Assembly (NCBI RefSeq): GCF_023721815.1
Contig: NZ_JAMDLI010000008.1
Span: 829,944-893,943, forward strand
Length of the DNA stretch: 64,000 bases
Origin: Pleomorphomonas sp. JP5
GTDB taxonomy: Bacteria > Pseudomonadota > Alphaproteobacteria > Rhizobiales > Pleomorphomonadaceae
Reading direction: 5' to 3'
A program made the translations under genes and the position numbers. Position 1 is the first letter of the stretch; each line of letters starts with the position of its first letter. Below are positions 21,501-28,679 of the stretch, one piece after another. The notes under the pieces were generated by a model. That model was not told where the DNA came from. It saw only the letters and a program-made list of their open reading frames with translations, and did no database searches.

Positions 21501-24500
21501 CGAGCCAATGGACTCGCAAAGGCTCTTGTCTCGACCGGTGTCGTCCCGGGAGACCGGGTTGCGATCCACACCGACCGCGACGCCAATCTCGTGGTGGCGG
21601 TGCTGGGTGTGATCGCTTGCGGCGCCATCTACGTGCCGCTCGACCCGGAGTACCCGCCCGCCCGCCTCGCCCTGATCACCTCCGATGCCGGCTGCCGACT
21701 GGCCGTGGCCGGCACAACCACCGGTCCGGTTCTACGCAAGCTCGGAATCGGGGTGATAGACGTGGAGGAGGCGCGCCTTCTCGAAGCCGACGAGCCGCCG
21801 GACATTCCGCGGCCGGCCGATGCCGGATCGCAACCAGTCTATCTGATGTACACCTCCGGTTCGACCGGGGTCCCGAAAGGCGTACTGGTGCCGGCGCGCG
21901 CCGTCATCCGTCTTGCGATCGGCGACGACTATGCCGAGCTCCGCCCGGGGGACAACGTCCTGCAGGCCGGTAGCCTCGCCTTCGACGCCTCGACCTTCGA
22001 AATCTGGGGCGCCCTGCTCAACGGTGCCCGCATCTGCGTCGCATCGCGAGACGACCAGCTCGATCCGGCACGGATGGCCACAGCCATCCGTCGCTTCGAT
22101 GTCGACGCCCTTTTTCTGACGGCCAGCCTGTTCAACCGACTGATCGAGCACGATCCGTCGGCCACGAGAGGCGTCAGAGCATTCCTGTCGGGCGGTGAGG
22201 CCATGAGCATGCCGCACATCCGCCGCGCATTCGAAGCGGCGAGCGACGTCCAGTTCTACAATGGCTACGGACCGACCGAGAACACCACTTTCACCAGTAT
22301 GCATCGCGTTCGTCGCGAGGATCTCGACGCATCGTCGATGCCCATCGGTCGTCCCCTGCCCAACAGCTCGGTGCGGATCCTCGATGCGTCCGGCAACCGG
22401 ATGCCGATCGGCGCCTGGGGAGAGCTTCATGCCGGTGGCGACGGTCTTGCGATCGGCTACTGGAACCGGCCGGATCTCACGGCCAAGGCCTTCGTCGAGC
22501 CAGCGGACGAGCCGGGCACCGTCCTCTATCGCACGGGTGACCTCGCACGATGGCGCGCCGACGGCGTAATCGAGTTCGGCGGTCGCGCCGATGCCCAGGT
22601 CAAGATCCGCGGCTTCCGCATCGAGCTCGACGAAATCGAGCAGGTCCTTCAGGCGTGCCCCGGCGTCATGCCGGCCGCCGTCGCCTTTCTCCAGAAGGGA
22701 GCAAACGAGGGCCATCTCATCGCCTGCCTCACCGAGCGGCGCGATCGCCCACCCCTCGCCGACATCAGGGCATGGCTTGCCGATCGTCTGCCCAGCTACA
22801 TGATCCCTGCCTTTTGGTACGAGCTTTCCGAGCTGCCGCTCAACAGCAACGGCAAGACGGACCGCCAGAAGCTGCTGGCCTTGATCGACGACCTTTCGCC
22901 GCTGTCGGCAAGGGGTGAGGGCGACATCGAACCGCCGAGGGGGGAAGCGGAGACGCTTGTCGCCGACATTCTCACGGAGGTGATGGGACAGCCAGTCAAC
23001 GATCGGAGAACCAGCTTTCTGGACCTTGGCGGCCACAGTCTTCAAGCGATCCGCATCGTCAACCGGCTGGCCGAGCGGACCGGCGTCCGGCCAAGGATGG
23101 CCGATTTCTTCGCCGAGCCAACCGTCGCCGGGCTCGCCCGACTGATCGAAGGAGGCCAGAGCAAAGACATCATTGCGACGGCACCGGTCCTAGACGTTTA
23201 TCCTGCCAGCCACGCTCAACAGCGGCTTTTTCTTCTCGACAGCATGGATCGGGGCTCAGCGGCCTACAACATCGCCTTCGTGTTCCGATGCCGGGGAGAC
23301 CTGGACGTCGCCGCGTTCAGGCAGGCGCTGGGCGCGCTGATAAACCGGCATGAGCCGCTACGCACCGGGTTTGACACGATCGACGGCGAGATCGTCCAGC
23401 GCATTGCCGTCGGAGTGGAACCGCCCGTCGCCGTGGACGACCTGCGGCAGGCAGCCGATCCGATCTCGGAAGCGGTCACCCGCGCACGGCGCGACATCGC
23501 AACCCGCTTCGATCTCCATGAGCCACCGCTTCTCAGGGTACGGCTTGTCCGGCTGACCGACGACGACGTGGTGCTGCTTCTCCTGCTCCATCACATCGTC
23601 GGCGACGGCTGGTCGTCGCGCCTTCTGGCACGCGAGCTGTCGGCCTTCTATGGCGCAGCGCGAACCGGACGAAGCGAGGCGCTTCCTCCCCTGCCGATCA
23701 CCTACAAGGACTTCGCCGTCTGGCAACGAGGTCGCGACTGGAGCGCGGCGGCCAGCTTCTGGCGGAATCGCCTCGACGGCGCACCCGATCGCATCGTGCT
23801 GCCTAGCGAGCGGCCGCTTTCGGACATCCAGTCCTATCGGGGTGGAACCAGCCGGCTGACGGTGCCGGAGACAACGCTCACCGCTCTCCACCGGTTTGCA
23901 CTTGATCGTCGCATCACCATGGCCGCCGTAGGGTTGGGGCTTTTCGCCGCCCTCCTCTATCGCCTGACACGCCAGACCGATCTGGTAATCGGCATGGGCG
24001 TCGCCGGCCGCGACCGTCGCGAGTTGGAGGGGCTGATCGGCTTTTTCGTCAACGTGCTGCCTCTGCGTCTGCATCTGGACGAGGACACCGAGATGACGGA
24101 ACTGGTCGACGCGGCGCACGGCGCCATCCTCGAGGCGATGGAGCATCGCGACTATCCTTTCGACCTTCTGGTGCGCGATGTGGCGCCACAACGCCGCTCG
24201 AACCGCCAACCGCTGGTCAACGTCGTCTTCGAATATCAGCGCTTCGATGCTCTGGCCGACGAAATTCCGGATGGTCTGCCACTCCGACCGGCGGAAGCCA
24301 CACCGGATCGCCTAGACGAGGAACTCGCCCCGCTGATCGATACAACCACGGCCAAGCACGACCTCATCCTCTACTGGCAAGAGAGCGGCGTTCGGGGTGA
24401 GCTGGTCATGGAGTACGATACCGATATCGTCGACGCCGGTACCGCAGAGCGCTGGCTCGGCTATCTGCTTCGCTTCTCGGAAGCCGTTGCTGCCGAATGG

Positions 24501-24524
24501 AAGCCCAGGGAGAGTGGTTCGTGA
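9531..24524 (+). CDS. Hybrid NRPS/PKS, modules 3-6 plus terminal C: docking-C-A-PCP-C-A-PCP-KS-DH-KR-ACP-C-A-PCP-C
   Basis: 4997 residues. A TubC-like docking domain (about 8-65; GIRLWAEGD, LTP-type core) opens the protein. C domains carry DHLILDG (199-205, first His replaced), HHSACDG (1229-1235), HHALADG (3638-3644) and HHIVGDG (4687-4693). A-domain codes read by hand are DAFWIGGTFK (the classical valine code), DVWHFSLVDK (serine) and DAFFLGGTFK (valine/isoleucine type). Carrier serines are Ser1043, Ser2092, Ser3458 and Ser4503. The KS (2145-2565) has Cys2316, His2449 and His2489. No acyltransferase follows: only about 190 residues of linker separate KS from DH. The DH has His2758 and Asp2914, and the KR has SGGLGG at 3179 with Ser3315 and Tyr3328. 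No ER or epimerase is seen. The protein ends with a C domain whose A domain is in the next gene. The ATG overlaps the previous stop, and the next gene starts inside this one's stop. Confidence 0.95.
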   Translation: MHSNPTGSGSIETLLLELSALGIRLWAEGDNLGFEAPPGAFTPDLKQRVREAKADLLAHFSADAMPALLHELSPAQEAIWLARLDRPDDVAYTIIFPVPLPRVGEEVVRQAVQYIVDRHEALRTVFTEKDGRTFQRVLPTVAPVLLLHDFTNAENPKATAELVFIREAARPFDLRNGPLVRFHLAHLGADGDQLVLAADHLILDGISCAVLSAELRAVIGDLRDGRHPALPAIAVSSGQLAQRRLDALDERRNAILEGFWGPRIARLSENEELPCDGIAEGAIDGRRLVVELSAATQAALRKLGARSTINTLCCSAVAALLGRYKNSGLVSLGIPFSGRIESDSSSTVGCFASVMPVIIDALSASTFGRLVESVAEEVSAVIDYQDIPNARLHRMAMAASAPALIDAAVVVEEAASIAFTYEASNVGTGKFPLLFTFERSGANVTQLCIEYDTGRFGRRRIERMAGHLDRLIQAAADRPETPLAKLPLLTEDEEAELRQLNATSRPYPADLSISELFRKVARREGDRPALVTDEAIITYADLDHRSDATAQCLITHGVAPGEVVGLATGRGPEAIIAELAILKAGAVYMPLDGSMPPDAIRRLMATAGATRIIADTTARGRLQGLEAAFLDIEGDAPVSPSCLEDIIRGGDDPAYVMFTSGTTGEPKGVLVPHRAIARLVINTDYVALTPDDTVAQAAPLGFDAATFEVWAPLLAGARLAFIDDETLFDPAVLQEALVRHSVDVMWLTATLFNRVADEEPGAFRSLRQLISGGEALSPTHVARVMAACPDLRLVNGYGPTENTTFTTTHPISQSDLGASSIPIGRPIANSLALVLGRGGMPQPIGVWGELHAGGDGLALGYVGRPDLTERAFPEIDGLRVYRTGDIVRWTESGVLEFAGRRDDQVKIRGHRIEIGAIEAVLSALPGVRDAAVLTVGEGDRRHLVAFVASGAADIDRWRAAVRDSLPDYMLPGRFVAVDVLPASTNGKKDRQALLALVAEQETPTDGRAASTDAERLVARLFGELFPDTTIDAEADFFRLGGHSLLAMRLAARLEQETGVRPKIQGLVAARTVERIAELLEASTGSLPLPRAEGPDFPLSSGQARLWVLQRLYPDAAVYNVCGALDLEGQLDVPALERALTALEDRHHALRLRIVRRPDDPVGARQRLVPAGDLRLLQTDLGKEPDPISAADALAAADASIAFRLEDEPPVRARLITLGPSHWRLVVSIHHSACDGWSMPILLRDLGSLYACELGRPAPRLPTLSRHYEDFAVWQRGFVESDEGRALIARRVADLTPPPEPLALPTDGRRPATQRFHGRFAAYTLSAETTRRLDELAAAEDATPFMVLLALLQALFHRYTGQTDFALGTLVAGRGRSETADLVGFFVNTLVLRARLDPCLAFRDLLATTRRDCLDAMADQDCPFEALVDAVAPVRDRGRNPLFDVMATWQEGAPGVPELPDVAVGLVDVSFPFAKFDLAFHFLRGVDGIRVQVEHDADLFQPETIDDLYRRLLLVADAVLGDAACPLGDLQLLDEEERRRVIEDFNDTDFPLPMRRTIPEPFMDMVAATPDAPAVLFDHGHFDYAGFAGRAAAVADRLREEGVRPGEVVAICAKRSPDLLVGIHGILMAGAAYAPLDPDHPQQRRDDMLADLGGPLVLGSADLAPLFAGSRFVALGGDQIATPVSATASPDDIAYVIFTSGSTGRPKGAAIEHQAVLNRILWMQSTFPIGPGDVILQKTPVTFDVSVWELFWWSWAGATVALPPPGAEKNPEELVAAVERFGVTVMHFVPSMLAAFLGWLDGHPEEVGRLHRLRYVFASGEALDLAQVERFNRLLHAAHGTELHNLYGPTEATVDVTWQPCSPWGGGDVVPIGRPIANTRIYILDPEGNSAPIGLAGEIHIGGVQVAHGYVNRPELTVERFLPDPFRAGGRIYRTGDLGRWRHDGSIEYLGRIDQQVKVRGFRIECGEIEHALESHPAVERAVVVPERVGGLTELHAYVVSTRRPDVAELSAHLSRSLPDYMIPARFFHLERLSLTTSGKVDRKALSGKPLDEPTEAVVTSPVEEAVAAIWRGLLPDRSFGPADGFFNVGGNSLLVIRLHEQLDQRWPGVFTIADLFGEATIAAQARRIAASKEAVTVRQTGATAGPVAIVGMAIRLADFEDLDSFWRDIAGADDRVARLSPKRAEDARRLFELMGREAPSDFREAGYLNEIFAFEPSRFRMSPMDAALLDPEQRLFLDTASRALDDAGYGGAALHGRRVGVFVGGAPSTVYRDAMLGLLPERSEQIFILNVPSNIATRLAFLNDWRGPAMVVDTACSSGLTAVHLACHALAEGECEVALVGAAKLLPVPPEAGGRMAIDSSTARTRAFASDADGTGMGEGAVTLLLKPLSRAQEDGDPIHAVILGSAVNQDGASSGLSAPNPAAQAEAIRTAAHVAGISLATLSYVEAHGTGTVLGDPIEIAGLTSAFADHTAEVGFAAIGSVKGNYGHLDAAAGILGLAKAVLCLQHDIAPPQPFFDAPNPKIDFTRAPVVVPKAIMPLADRGTPRRAGVSSFGLSGINAHVILEVPPSRVPTVIGGHFVIGLSCSEAGQLRTAAETLASRLRQGRPPIADVARTLAEGRAHLRHRFAFVATTLEEAIGTLTEFAITGRGAVTDIAPTPGRRPSQEKAIAATHAEAQRAVAAYLAGTDLVWPSDMPAGRAHLPPTLFHRVPCHPDFGVARPRAHRATGPLGRPVATRDGWLIPVDFGSPDYWPVAEHLLSGRPTLVGMALPGLALDAARTLGLDGDLEVRALRWRRPVRPDEISPHGCSLDIHADGDGWMLSLGARVSPGSDWTFLAEARISPRQGTIKRVDLAGLRAACPFVVPVAPFSPEQGTIRVSERWNRRLACWQNESKDELLAELKGGGHWDPALLDVAASVALDGLARVPVGAGAIRFFAPPSPRLLVHARRRTGRDDLLSADVALIDPDDGRVLAELEDLKFAVLGNRMRAPVSIPTWISLPLSGQPQAAPILLLGDGPLADRLADGLASSGRLAGRNGTPANASLVLLAPDLSADPFRQSISVLRTLAANLRAPLRVIAVGEGAYARTGEAIRPNSALLAGACIAFAHEEPLISLRYVDLDERVSALAVAAEFEFFGPKDAIPLVVALRGDERFVRRLAVLPDSTNRVRWPENGVCVVSGGLGGLALSLAEEMSAGGQVTLALLSRSGDIRGESEEAASRRNLLANLAKRGIRHRIYTCDVSNVDAVSACLATIRAELGSITAVVHAAGIADGGFLAIRPDADMAAVLAPKLDGARHLDELTRQDPVEAFVLFGSTTGLVGAPGQVAYTAANAWTDAFGAQLRAEGRPALAIDWCRLAEVGMGARSKLAVSAETTITPATAVAVWRRALATGSPQVVVVDPSFDTQAAPQPQRKAETPAQPKPAGDALETALASIWADVLGYPSLTPSDDFYALGGDSISGMQIVERIVRELGLAATLPDILGSATVGNLAKVLRGSKSEAPTDAPEATEAYDYPVGFEQVGVLNAEAAADVGTAYNLPNLIRLPDDLDVSTIEVAVTALIARHDILRSRFLRSADNWRMEVLPAGPFHLPQVDLTGEVDPFDACRRRVTRFDLLDKPPVRLELVRATNWQALFIDIHHALADGLSIELLAGDLLRLLRGDALPPLARQLKDFTRWSTDGAGSRQREEARRYWLERFQAPLPLIDLPADRRRPPVQTFRGSISSLELSPVTAAALRAFASQQRVTPFTVMLTAWMILIHRLANAADVVISVPADRRDDGGFYGTPGMMATLLPLRETLVPDMHVGALLERVHADHADALRHRAYGLGQLLADLAPPAAPDRTLLSEVTLSYMNFAQGSGDGGALTIWGLARDACKNDLAIFVRDLPAAISLTIEYYADLFDAERMERLGRSFSVLLEALVASPPGTPIGRLPLLPADELERIRSFEEGASPELPRGIGLYDLFRQQVEQRPDAAAVADAEGELSYSALFRRANGLAKALVSTGVVPGDRVAIHTDRDANLVVAVLGVIACGAIYVPLDPEYPPARLALITSDAGCRLAVAGTTTGPVLRKLGIGVIDVEEARLLEADEPPDIPRPADAGSQPVYLMYTSGSTGVPKGVLVPARAVIRLAIGDDYAELRPGDNVLQAGSLAFDASTFEIWGALLNGARICVASRDDQLDPARMATAIRRFDVDALFLTASLFNRLIEHDPSATRGVRAFLSGGEAMSMPHIRRAFEAASDVQFYNGYGPTENTTFTSMHRVRREDLDASSMPIGRPLPNSSVRILDASGNRMPIGAWGELHAGGDGLAIGYWNRPDLTAKAFVEPADEPGTVLYRTGDLARWRADGVIEFGGRADAQVKIRGFRIELDEIEQVLQACPGVMPAAVAFLQKGANEGHLIACLTERRDRPPLADIRAWLADRLPSYMIPAFWYELSELPLNSNGKTDRQKLLALIDDLSPLSARGEGDIEPPRGEAETLVADILTEVMGQPVNDRRTSFLDLGGHSLQAIRIVNRLAERTGVRPRMADFFAEPTVAGLARLIEGGQSKDIIATAPVLDVYPASHAQQRLFLLDSMDRGSAAYNIAFVFRCRGDLDVAAFRQALGALINRHEPLRTGFDTIDGEIVQRIAVGVEPPVAVDDLRQAADPISEAVTRARRDIATRFDLHEPPLLRVRLVRLTDDDVVLLLLLHHIVGDGWSSRLLARELSAFYGAARTGRSEALPPLPITYKDFAVWQRGRDWSAAASFWRNRLDGAPDRIVLPSERPLSDIQSYRGGTSRLTVPETTLTALHRFALDRRITMAAVGLGLFAALLYRLTRQTDLVIGMGVAGRDRRELEGLIGFFVNVLPLRLHLDEDTEMTELVDAAHGAILEAMEHRDYPFDLLVRDVAPQRRSNRQPLVNVVFEYQRFDALADEIPDGLPLRPAEATPDRLDEELAPLIDTTTAKHDLILYWQESGVRGELVMEYDTDIVDAGTAERWLGYLLRFSEAVAAEWKPRESGS

Positions 24525-27500
24525 AGATCGGCGACCTCGACTTTGAGACGACCAAACTGGAACATGGCCAAGCCATGCCGAACACCGCGATCGAGACAAT
24601 CGGTTCGGCCTTCGAGGCAGAGGCGGCGCGCCATCCGTCACGCATAGCGGTGACCGATGAGGATGGCTGCGCGACCTATGCCGAGCTCGCGGCCGAAGCC
24701 AGGCGCATCGCCGGCTTCATCACTCGGCTTGGCCTGCCGCCTGAGACGCCTGTCGGCGTCATGTTCGGCCGCAACCGCCGCTTCGTTGCCGCGGCGCTCG
24801 GCGGACTGCTCGCCGGCGTCGCCTATGTGCCGATCGACCCGCTGCTGCCCTTCGAGCGGCGGCGGCGCATCCTCGACATCAGCGCCGCGCCGCTCCTGAT
24901 CTCCGAGGCAGCGTTCTGCCGTGACATCCACCGCCTGCAATGGCGGTGCCCTGCCCTTCGCGACCTCTTGATGGTCGACGCCGAGAGGGTGGACGAGATC
25001 GTCGAAAAGGCCGGCGTTATGATGACCGGCGAGCTCTGGGACCATCTGGCCGGCGACACCGCCGACGATACAGCGGCCGGCGGCTGGAAGAGCGCCTTTA
25101 CCGGTGAGCCCCTGACAGACGCCGCCATGGCAGCCTTCGGAGACAACGCTCGACGCAAGACGACACCACTTCTGGCTTCAGGCGGCAGCGTTCTTGAAAT
25201 CGGCTGCGCTTCGGGGTTCACGATGCGCCATGTGGCTCCGCGGGCCGGGCTCTATGTCGCTACCGACATTTCCCGTCGCAATGTGGAACGCGTCGACACC
25301 TGGGCGCACGCCCACGGCCTCGGACAGGTGACGACCCGCCAGCTACCGGCCCACGATATAGATGTCTTTCCGCCAGCGAGCTTCGACCTGATCGTTCTCA
25401 ACAGCGTCATCGAGAATTTTCCCGGCTTTTCCTATCTGCGGCAGGTTCTGGACAAGGCGTTGGCCCTGCTCAAGCCCGGCGGCGCCATCTTCGCCGGCAG
25501 CATCTGGGATCTCGATCGCCGCGACGCCTATGTCGGCGATCTCCATGCCTTTGCCCGCGCGCACGCCGGCGAGGGACTGAAGACGCTCTTGGACTTTTCC
25601 GAAGACCTGTTCGTGCCACGCTCTTTCTTTGAGGATTGGGCCGCCGAGCGGGGCGGCAAGCCGAAGCTTGCCTTCAGCCCGGTTGAAGCGGAAGGTTTCG
25701 AGCCGGCCTCATATGCCTATGACGTCGTGGTCCGGTGGGAGAATGAGCCGGACGTTTCCCCCACCGCCAGCAAGTTCCGCCATGGTTCCGCGGAGCTGGA
25801 TACCCCCACCGCCGCGCTGCCCCGTCTGACGCCGGATCGACTGGCCTACGTGCTGTTTACCAGCGGCACCACCGGCGATCCGAAAGGGGTGATGATCGAG
25901 CACCACTCCGTGGTCAACCTGGCACGGCACGTCGCCGACAGCCTGTTCGCGCTCTTGCCGTCAGACCAAGGTCTCAACGTCTCCTGCGTGTCCTCCTTCG
26001 CATTCGACAGCTCGGTCAAGCAGATCTTCGCCACCCTCATCAACGGGCACACGCTTCACATCGCCGACGACGAGACCAAGAGGGACCCGACCAGGCTGAG
26101 GGCCTTCATAGAGGCGCGAAAGCTCGATCTCTGCGACATGACGCCCAGCCTGTTCGCCATGCTGGTCGACCATCTCGTCGATGCGGGCACCGCGAGCTCG
26201 GCGCGCCTATTCCTGCTCGGTGGCGAGGCGGTCCCGCCCGACCTGCTGAGGCGCTTCTATGCGATCGCCGGCCATGGCGACTGCCGCGTGGTCAACGCCT
26301 ACGGCCCGACCGAGACCTGCGTTGCCGCCTGCCAGCACGTGATGACGTCGGTAAGCTGGAGCCAAACGCTGCCGCCGCCCATTGGCCAGCCGATCCATGG
26401 CGCGGTGATCGATCTCTGCGACAAGACCGGGCGGCCGGTGCCCGACGGGGTACCCGGCGAGCTCCGCATCGGCGGTGCTGGTGTCGGACGAGGCTACCTC
26501 AACGCGCCGGAGCAGACGAGCGCGCGATTCGTCGGGTCCGGCGCTGACCGCCGCTATGTGAGCGGCGACATGGGCCGCCGCCTTCAGAACGGTCTGATTG
26601 CCTTTCTGGGACGCGTGGACCGACAGGTGAAGATCCGAGGCAACCGCATCGAGCTGGGGGAAGTCGAGGCGGCCATCGCCGCCCATCCGCTGGTGCGTCG
26701 GGTAGCAGTGACGACGTACGATCCGCACGGCGGCGGCACTCCTTCGCTTGTCGGCTACGTGGTGCCGCGCCCCGGCTTCGATATGGCAGACTGCAAGGCC
26801 GAGCTCGATGCCCGCCTGCCGCCTTTCATGGTGCCATCATGGCTGATCTCCGTGGAGGATATTCCGCTCAACCGCAGCGGCAAGCTTGACGAGTCCCGCC
26901 TGCCAGCACCGACCATGGCTGCTTCCGCCCAGCCGGCACGCGCGCCGACCAGCGAAACCGAACGCCGACTCGCCGCCATCTGGTCCGACGTTCTCGGCGC
27001 CGACGTCATCGACGCCGAAGCCGATTTCTTCACCCTGGGCGGGCATAGCGTCCTCGCCGTGCGGATCGTCGCGGAAGTCCAGCGCGTTTTCGGCTTGCGG
27101 CTGCCGCTTGCCGATTTTTTCGCCTTCCCGACGCTCGCGCAGCTCGCGTTTCGCATCGAGGGCCGCCGTCGCGACGAGGAGTGGCAGCCGGTCGTCGCTC
27201 TCAATGCCGGGGGAACGCAGCCTCCGATCGTCTGCTTCCATCCGGTGGGTGGCAACGTACTCTGCTACCAGCCGCTTTCGGAACTGCTCGGCCCGGATCA
27301 GCCGCTCTACATGGTGCAGTCCTACGGACTTGAGGAAGGCCAGCCGTTGCTTGCCTCGGTCGAAGAAATGTCATCGACATATCTTGCCGAGATACGGGAG
27401 CGCCTGCCCAAAGGACCGCTGGTCATGGCCGGCTGGAGCTTCGGCGGGCTTCTCGCCTACGAGGCGGCCCAGCAAATGCTGCGTGTCGGCGGCGACGTGC

Positions 27501-28012
27501 GGGCGATCCTGCTGTTCGACACGGTGGCCGTTCCCGACCCGGTGCGCGATCTCCTGCGCAAGGATGAGGCCGAGTATCTGGCTGCCCTGTTCTCCGAGCT
27601 CGGCATCGTCGATGCCGACACACTCCGCCCGCTGACGCCCGATGCGCGGCTCGATCTTCTCGTCGAAAGAGGAAAAGGCTCGCACCTGCTGCCCGACAGC
27701 ACCGATCGCTCGGGCATGCGCCGGCTGCTGGGCGTATTCCAGAACAACGCGCTCGCTGCCGTGCGCTACAGACCGTCCAGGTGCGAAACACGGAACGTCC
27801 TGCTCGTTCGCCCAAGGATTCCGACGGCGGCCGCGCCCGGCATCGCCGGGGACGACAACAACGGCTGGAACGACGTCGTGGCGGGTGGCGTCGACCTGCG
27901 CTGGATCGACGGCACCCACGGGCAAATGCTTCAAGCGCCGCACATCACCGAACTCTGTGCCCATGTGGCGGACTATCTGGCTCGGACTGGAGTTTTACTC
28001 TCCGATTCCTGA
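24521..28012 (+). CDS. NRPS termination module: adenylation domain interrupted by methyltransferase, PCP, thioesterase
   Basis: 1163 residues from GTG 24521, which overlaps the preceding stop (GTGA) and has AGGGAG 8 nt upstream. ATG 24497 is an in-frame alternative with a poorer site. The A domain begins with core A2 (AGVAYVPIDP, 98-107), and A3 (FTSGTTGDPKG) is not reached until 446. The roughly 310 residues between hold an SAM-dependent methyltransferase (GWKSAFTGEP entry, motif I VLEIGCASG at 224-232), the NRPS methyltransferase type. A2-A3 interruptions are known, for example in TioN, where the inserted domain methylates the activated amino acid. The hand-read code D-S-K-D-L-G-A-V-A-K matches no specificity I know, though Asp235 indicates an alpha-amino acid. 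The PCP has Ser843. The type I thioesterase has GWSFGG Ser973, Asp1000 and His1133, for release or macrocyclisation. The condensation domain for this module is the C-terminus of the previous protein. Confidence 0.92.
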   Translation: MKIGDLDFETTKLEHGQAMPNTAIETIGSAFEAEAARHPSRIAVTDEDGCATYAELAAEARRIAGFITRLGLPPETPVGVMFGRNRRFVAAALGGLLAGVAYVPIDPLLPFERRRRILDISAAPLLISEAAFCRDIHRLQWRCPALRDLLMVDAERVDEIVEKAGVMMTGELWDHLAGDTADDTAAGGWKSAFTGEPLTDAAMAAFGDNARRKTTPLLASGGSVLEIGCASGFTMRHVAPRAGLYVATDISRRNVERVDTWAHAHGLGQVTTRQLPAHDIDVFPPASFDLIVLNSVIENFPGFSYLRQVLDKALALLKPGGAIFAGSIWDLDRRDAYVGDLHAFARAHAGEGLKTLLDFSEDLFVPRSFFEDWAAERGGKPKLAFSPVEAEGFEPASYAYDVVVRWENEPDVSPTASKFRHGSAELDTPTAALPRLTPDRLAYVLFTSGTTGDPKGVMIEHHSVVNLARHVADSLFALLPSDQGLNVSCVSSFAFDSSVKQIFATLINGHTLHIADDETKRDPTRLRAFIEARKLDLCDMTPSLFAMLVDHLVDAGTASSARLFLLGGEAVPPDLLRRFYAIAGHGDCRVVNAYGPTETCVAACQHVMTSVSWSQTLPPPIGQPIHGAVIDLCDKTGRPVPDGVPGELRIGGAGVGRGYLNAPEQTSARFVGSGADRRYVSGDMGRRLQNGLIAFLGRVDRQVKIRGNRIELGEVEAAIAAHPLVRRVAVTTYDPHGGGTPSLVGYVVPRPGFDMADCKAELDARLPPFMVPSWLISVEDIPLNRSGKLDESRLPAPTMAASAQPARAPTSETERRLAAIWSDVLGADVIDAEADFFTLGGHSVLAVRIVAEVQRVFGLRLPLADFFAFPTLAQLAFRIEGRRRDEEWQPVVALNAGGTQPPIVCFHPVGGNVLCYQPLSELLGPDQPLYMVQSYGLEEGQPLLASVEEMSSTYLAEIRERLPKGPLVMAGWSFGGLLAYEAAQQMLRVGGDVRAILLFDTVAVPDPVRDLLRKDEAEYLAALFSELGIVDADTLRPLTPDARLDLLVERGKGSHLLPDSTDRSGMRRLLGVFQNNALAAVRYRPSRCETRNVLLVRPRIPTAAAPGIAGDDNNGWNDVVAGGVDLRWIDGTHGQMLQAPHITELCAHVADYLARTGVLLSDS

Positions 28013-28353
28013 CGACGCGGAGAATGCTATGTTATTCATGCCACAGGCTAAAAGTTGTTTTTCTTGAGTAGAGTTCCGAGAGCTCTCGTCGACCCTTAGC
28101 CAAACCCGGTTTGAAGTTACGAAGGAACATCACTTACTGGGGACGAGGTCATCAGCTTTCACCTCAAGCGTCGCCCTTTTCGGAAAACAGTAGTTCGATC
28201 CGGAGGGAGACAGCTCCTCGTCGCATGTTAGGTGCGGACTACCGCCCCCCGATGTGAACCTGCAGTGCAAACTATCTGTTTTTTAGGCGCAGGATAGACA
28301 TACCAAAACAAAACCCCAGCAACTCGTTGAGTTTGCTGGGGTTTATAGTTGTT
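28013..28353. other. Non-coding stretch between the NRPS cluster and tRNA-fMet
   Basis: About 340 bp, visibly less GC-rich than the flanking genes, with no credible reading frame. It holds a perfect 12-bp palindrome CGAGAGCTCTCG at 28077-28088 and, at its right end, the terminator described separately. No transposase remnant, tRNA fragment or other recognisable feature was seen. Confidence 0.5.
28305..28344 (-). terminator. Intrinsic terminator of tRNA-fMet, probably bidirectional
   Basis: On the minus strand an AACCCCAGCAA arm pairs with TTGCTGGGGTT around a short loop that itself holds ACTC/GAGT pairing. The stem is followed by TTTGTTTTGG. It lies 10 bp past the CCA end of the tRNA. On the plus strand the hairpin is followed by a T-containing stretch, so it may also end transcription coming from the NRPS genes. 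Confidence 0.75.
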
Positions 28354-28430
<77 letters not shown>

Positions 28431-28459
28431 TCAAGCGCCGTGTTTGCGGCGACGGGCGG

Positions 28460-28465
28460 TATATA
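28460..28465 (-). promoter_or_regulatory. Probable -10 element for tRNA-fMet
   Basis: TATATA on the minus strand, about 30 bp upstream of the tRNA 5' end, in an otherwise GC-rich stretch. No convincing -35 hexamer is visible at the expected distance. Confidence 0.35.
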
Positions 28466-28679
28466 GCGGCTTGCCGGCGAAAGGGAAAGCCCCGTCAGGC
28501 ATTTTTTCGACTAAATAGACAAGCTTGCTCGAAAAAACGGAGGCGACCTTCAGAAAACCCCGGAAATCCGGGATTCCGCCGATGAGCCGTTTGCTATTCC
28601 ATCCAGTGGAAAGCAGGCCTGCGCTCCGCTTTCCAGCCATCGCGTCAGCCGAGACCTTCCTGTTTGGGACGGAAGCGCA

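Noticed and set aside
28013-28353. Integrative-element attachment site beside the tRNA
   Set aside because: No integrase and no second copy of the tRNA end were found in the window, so only a cautious note is made.
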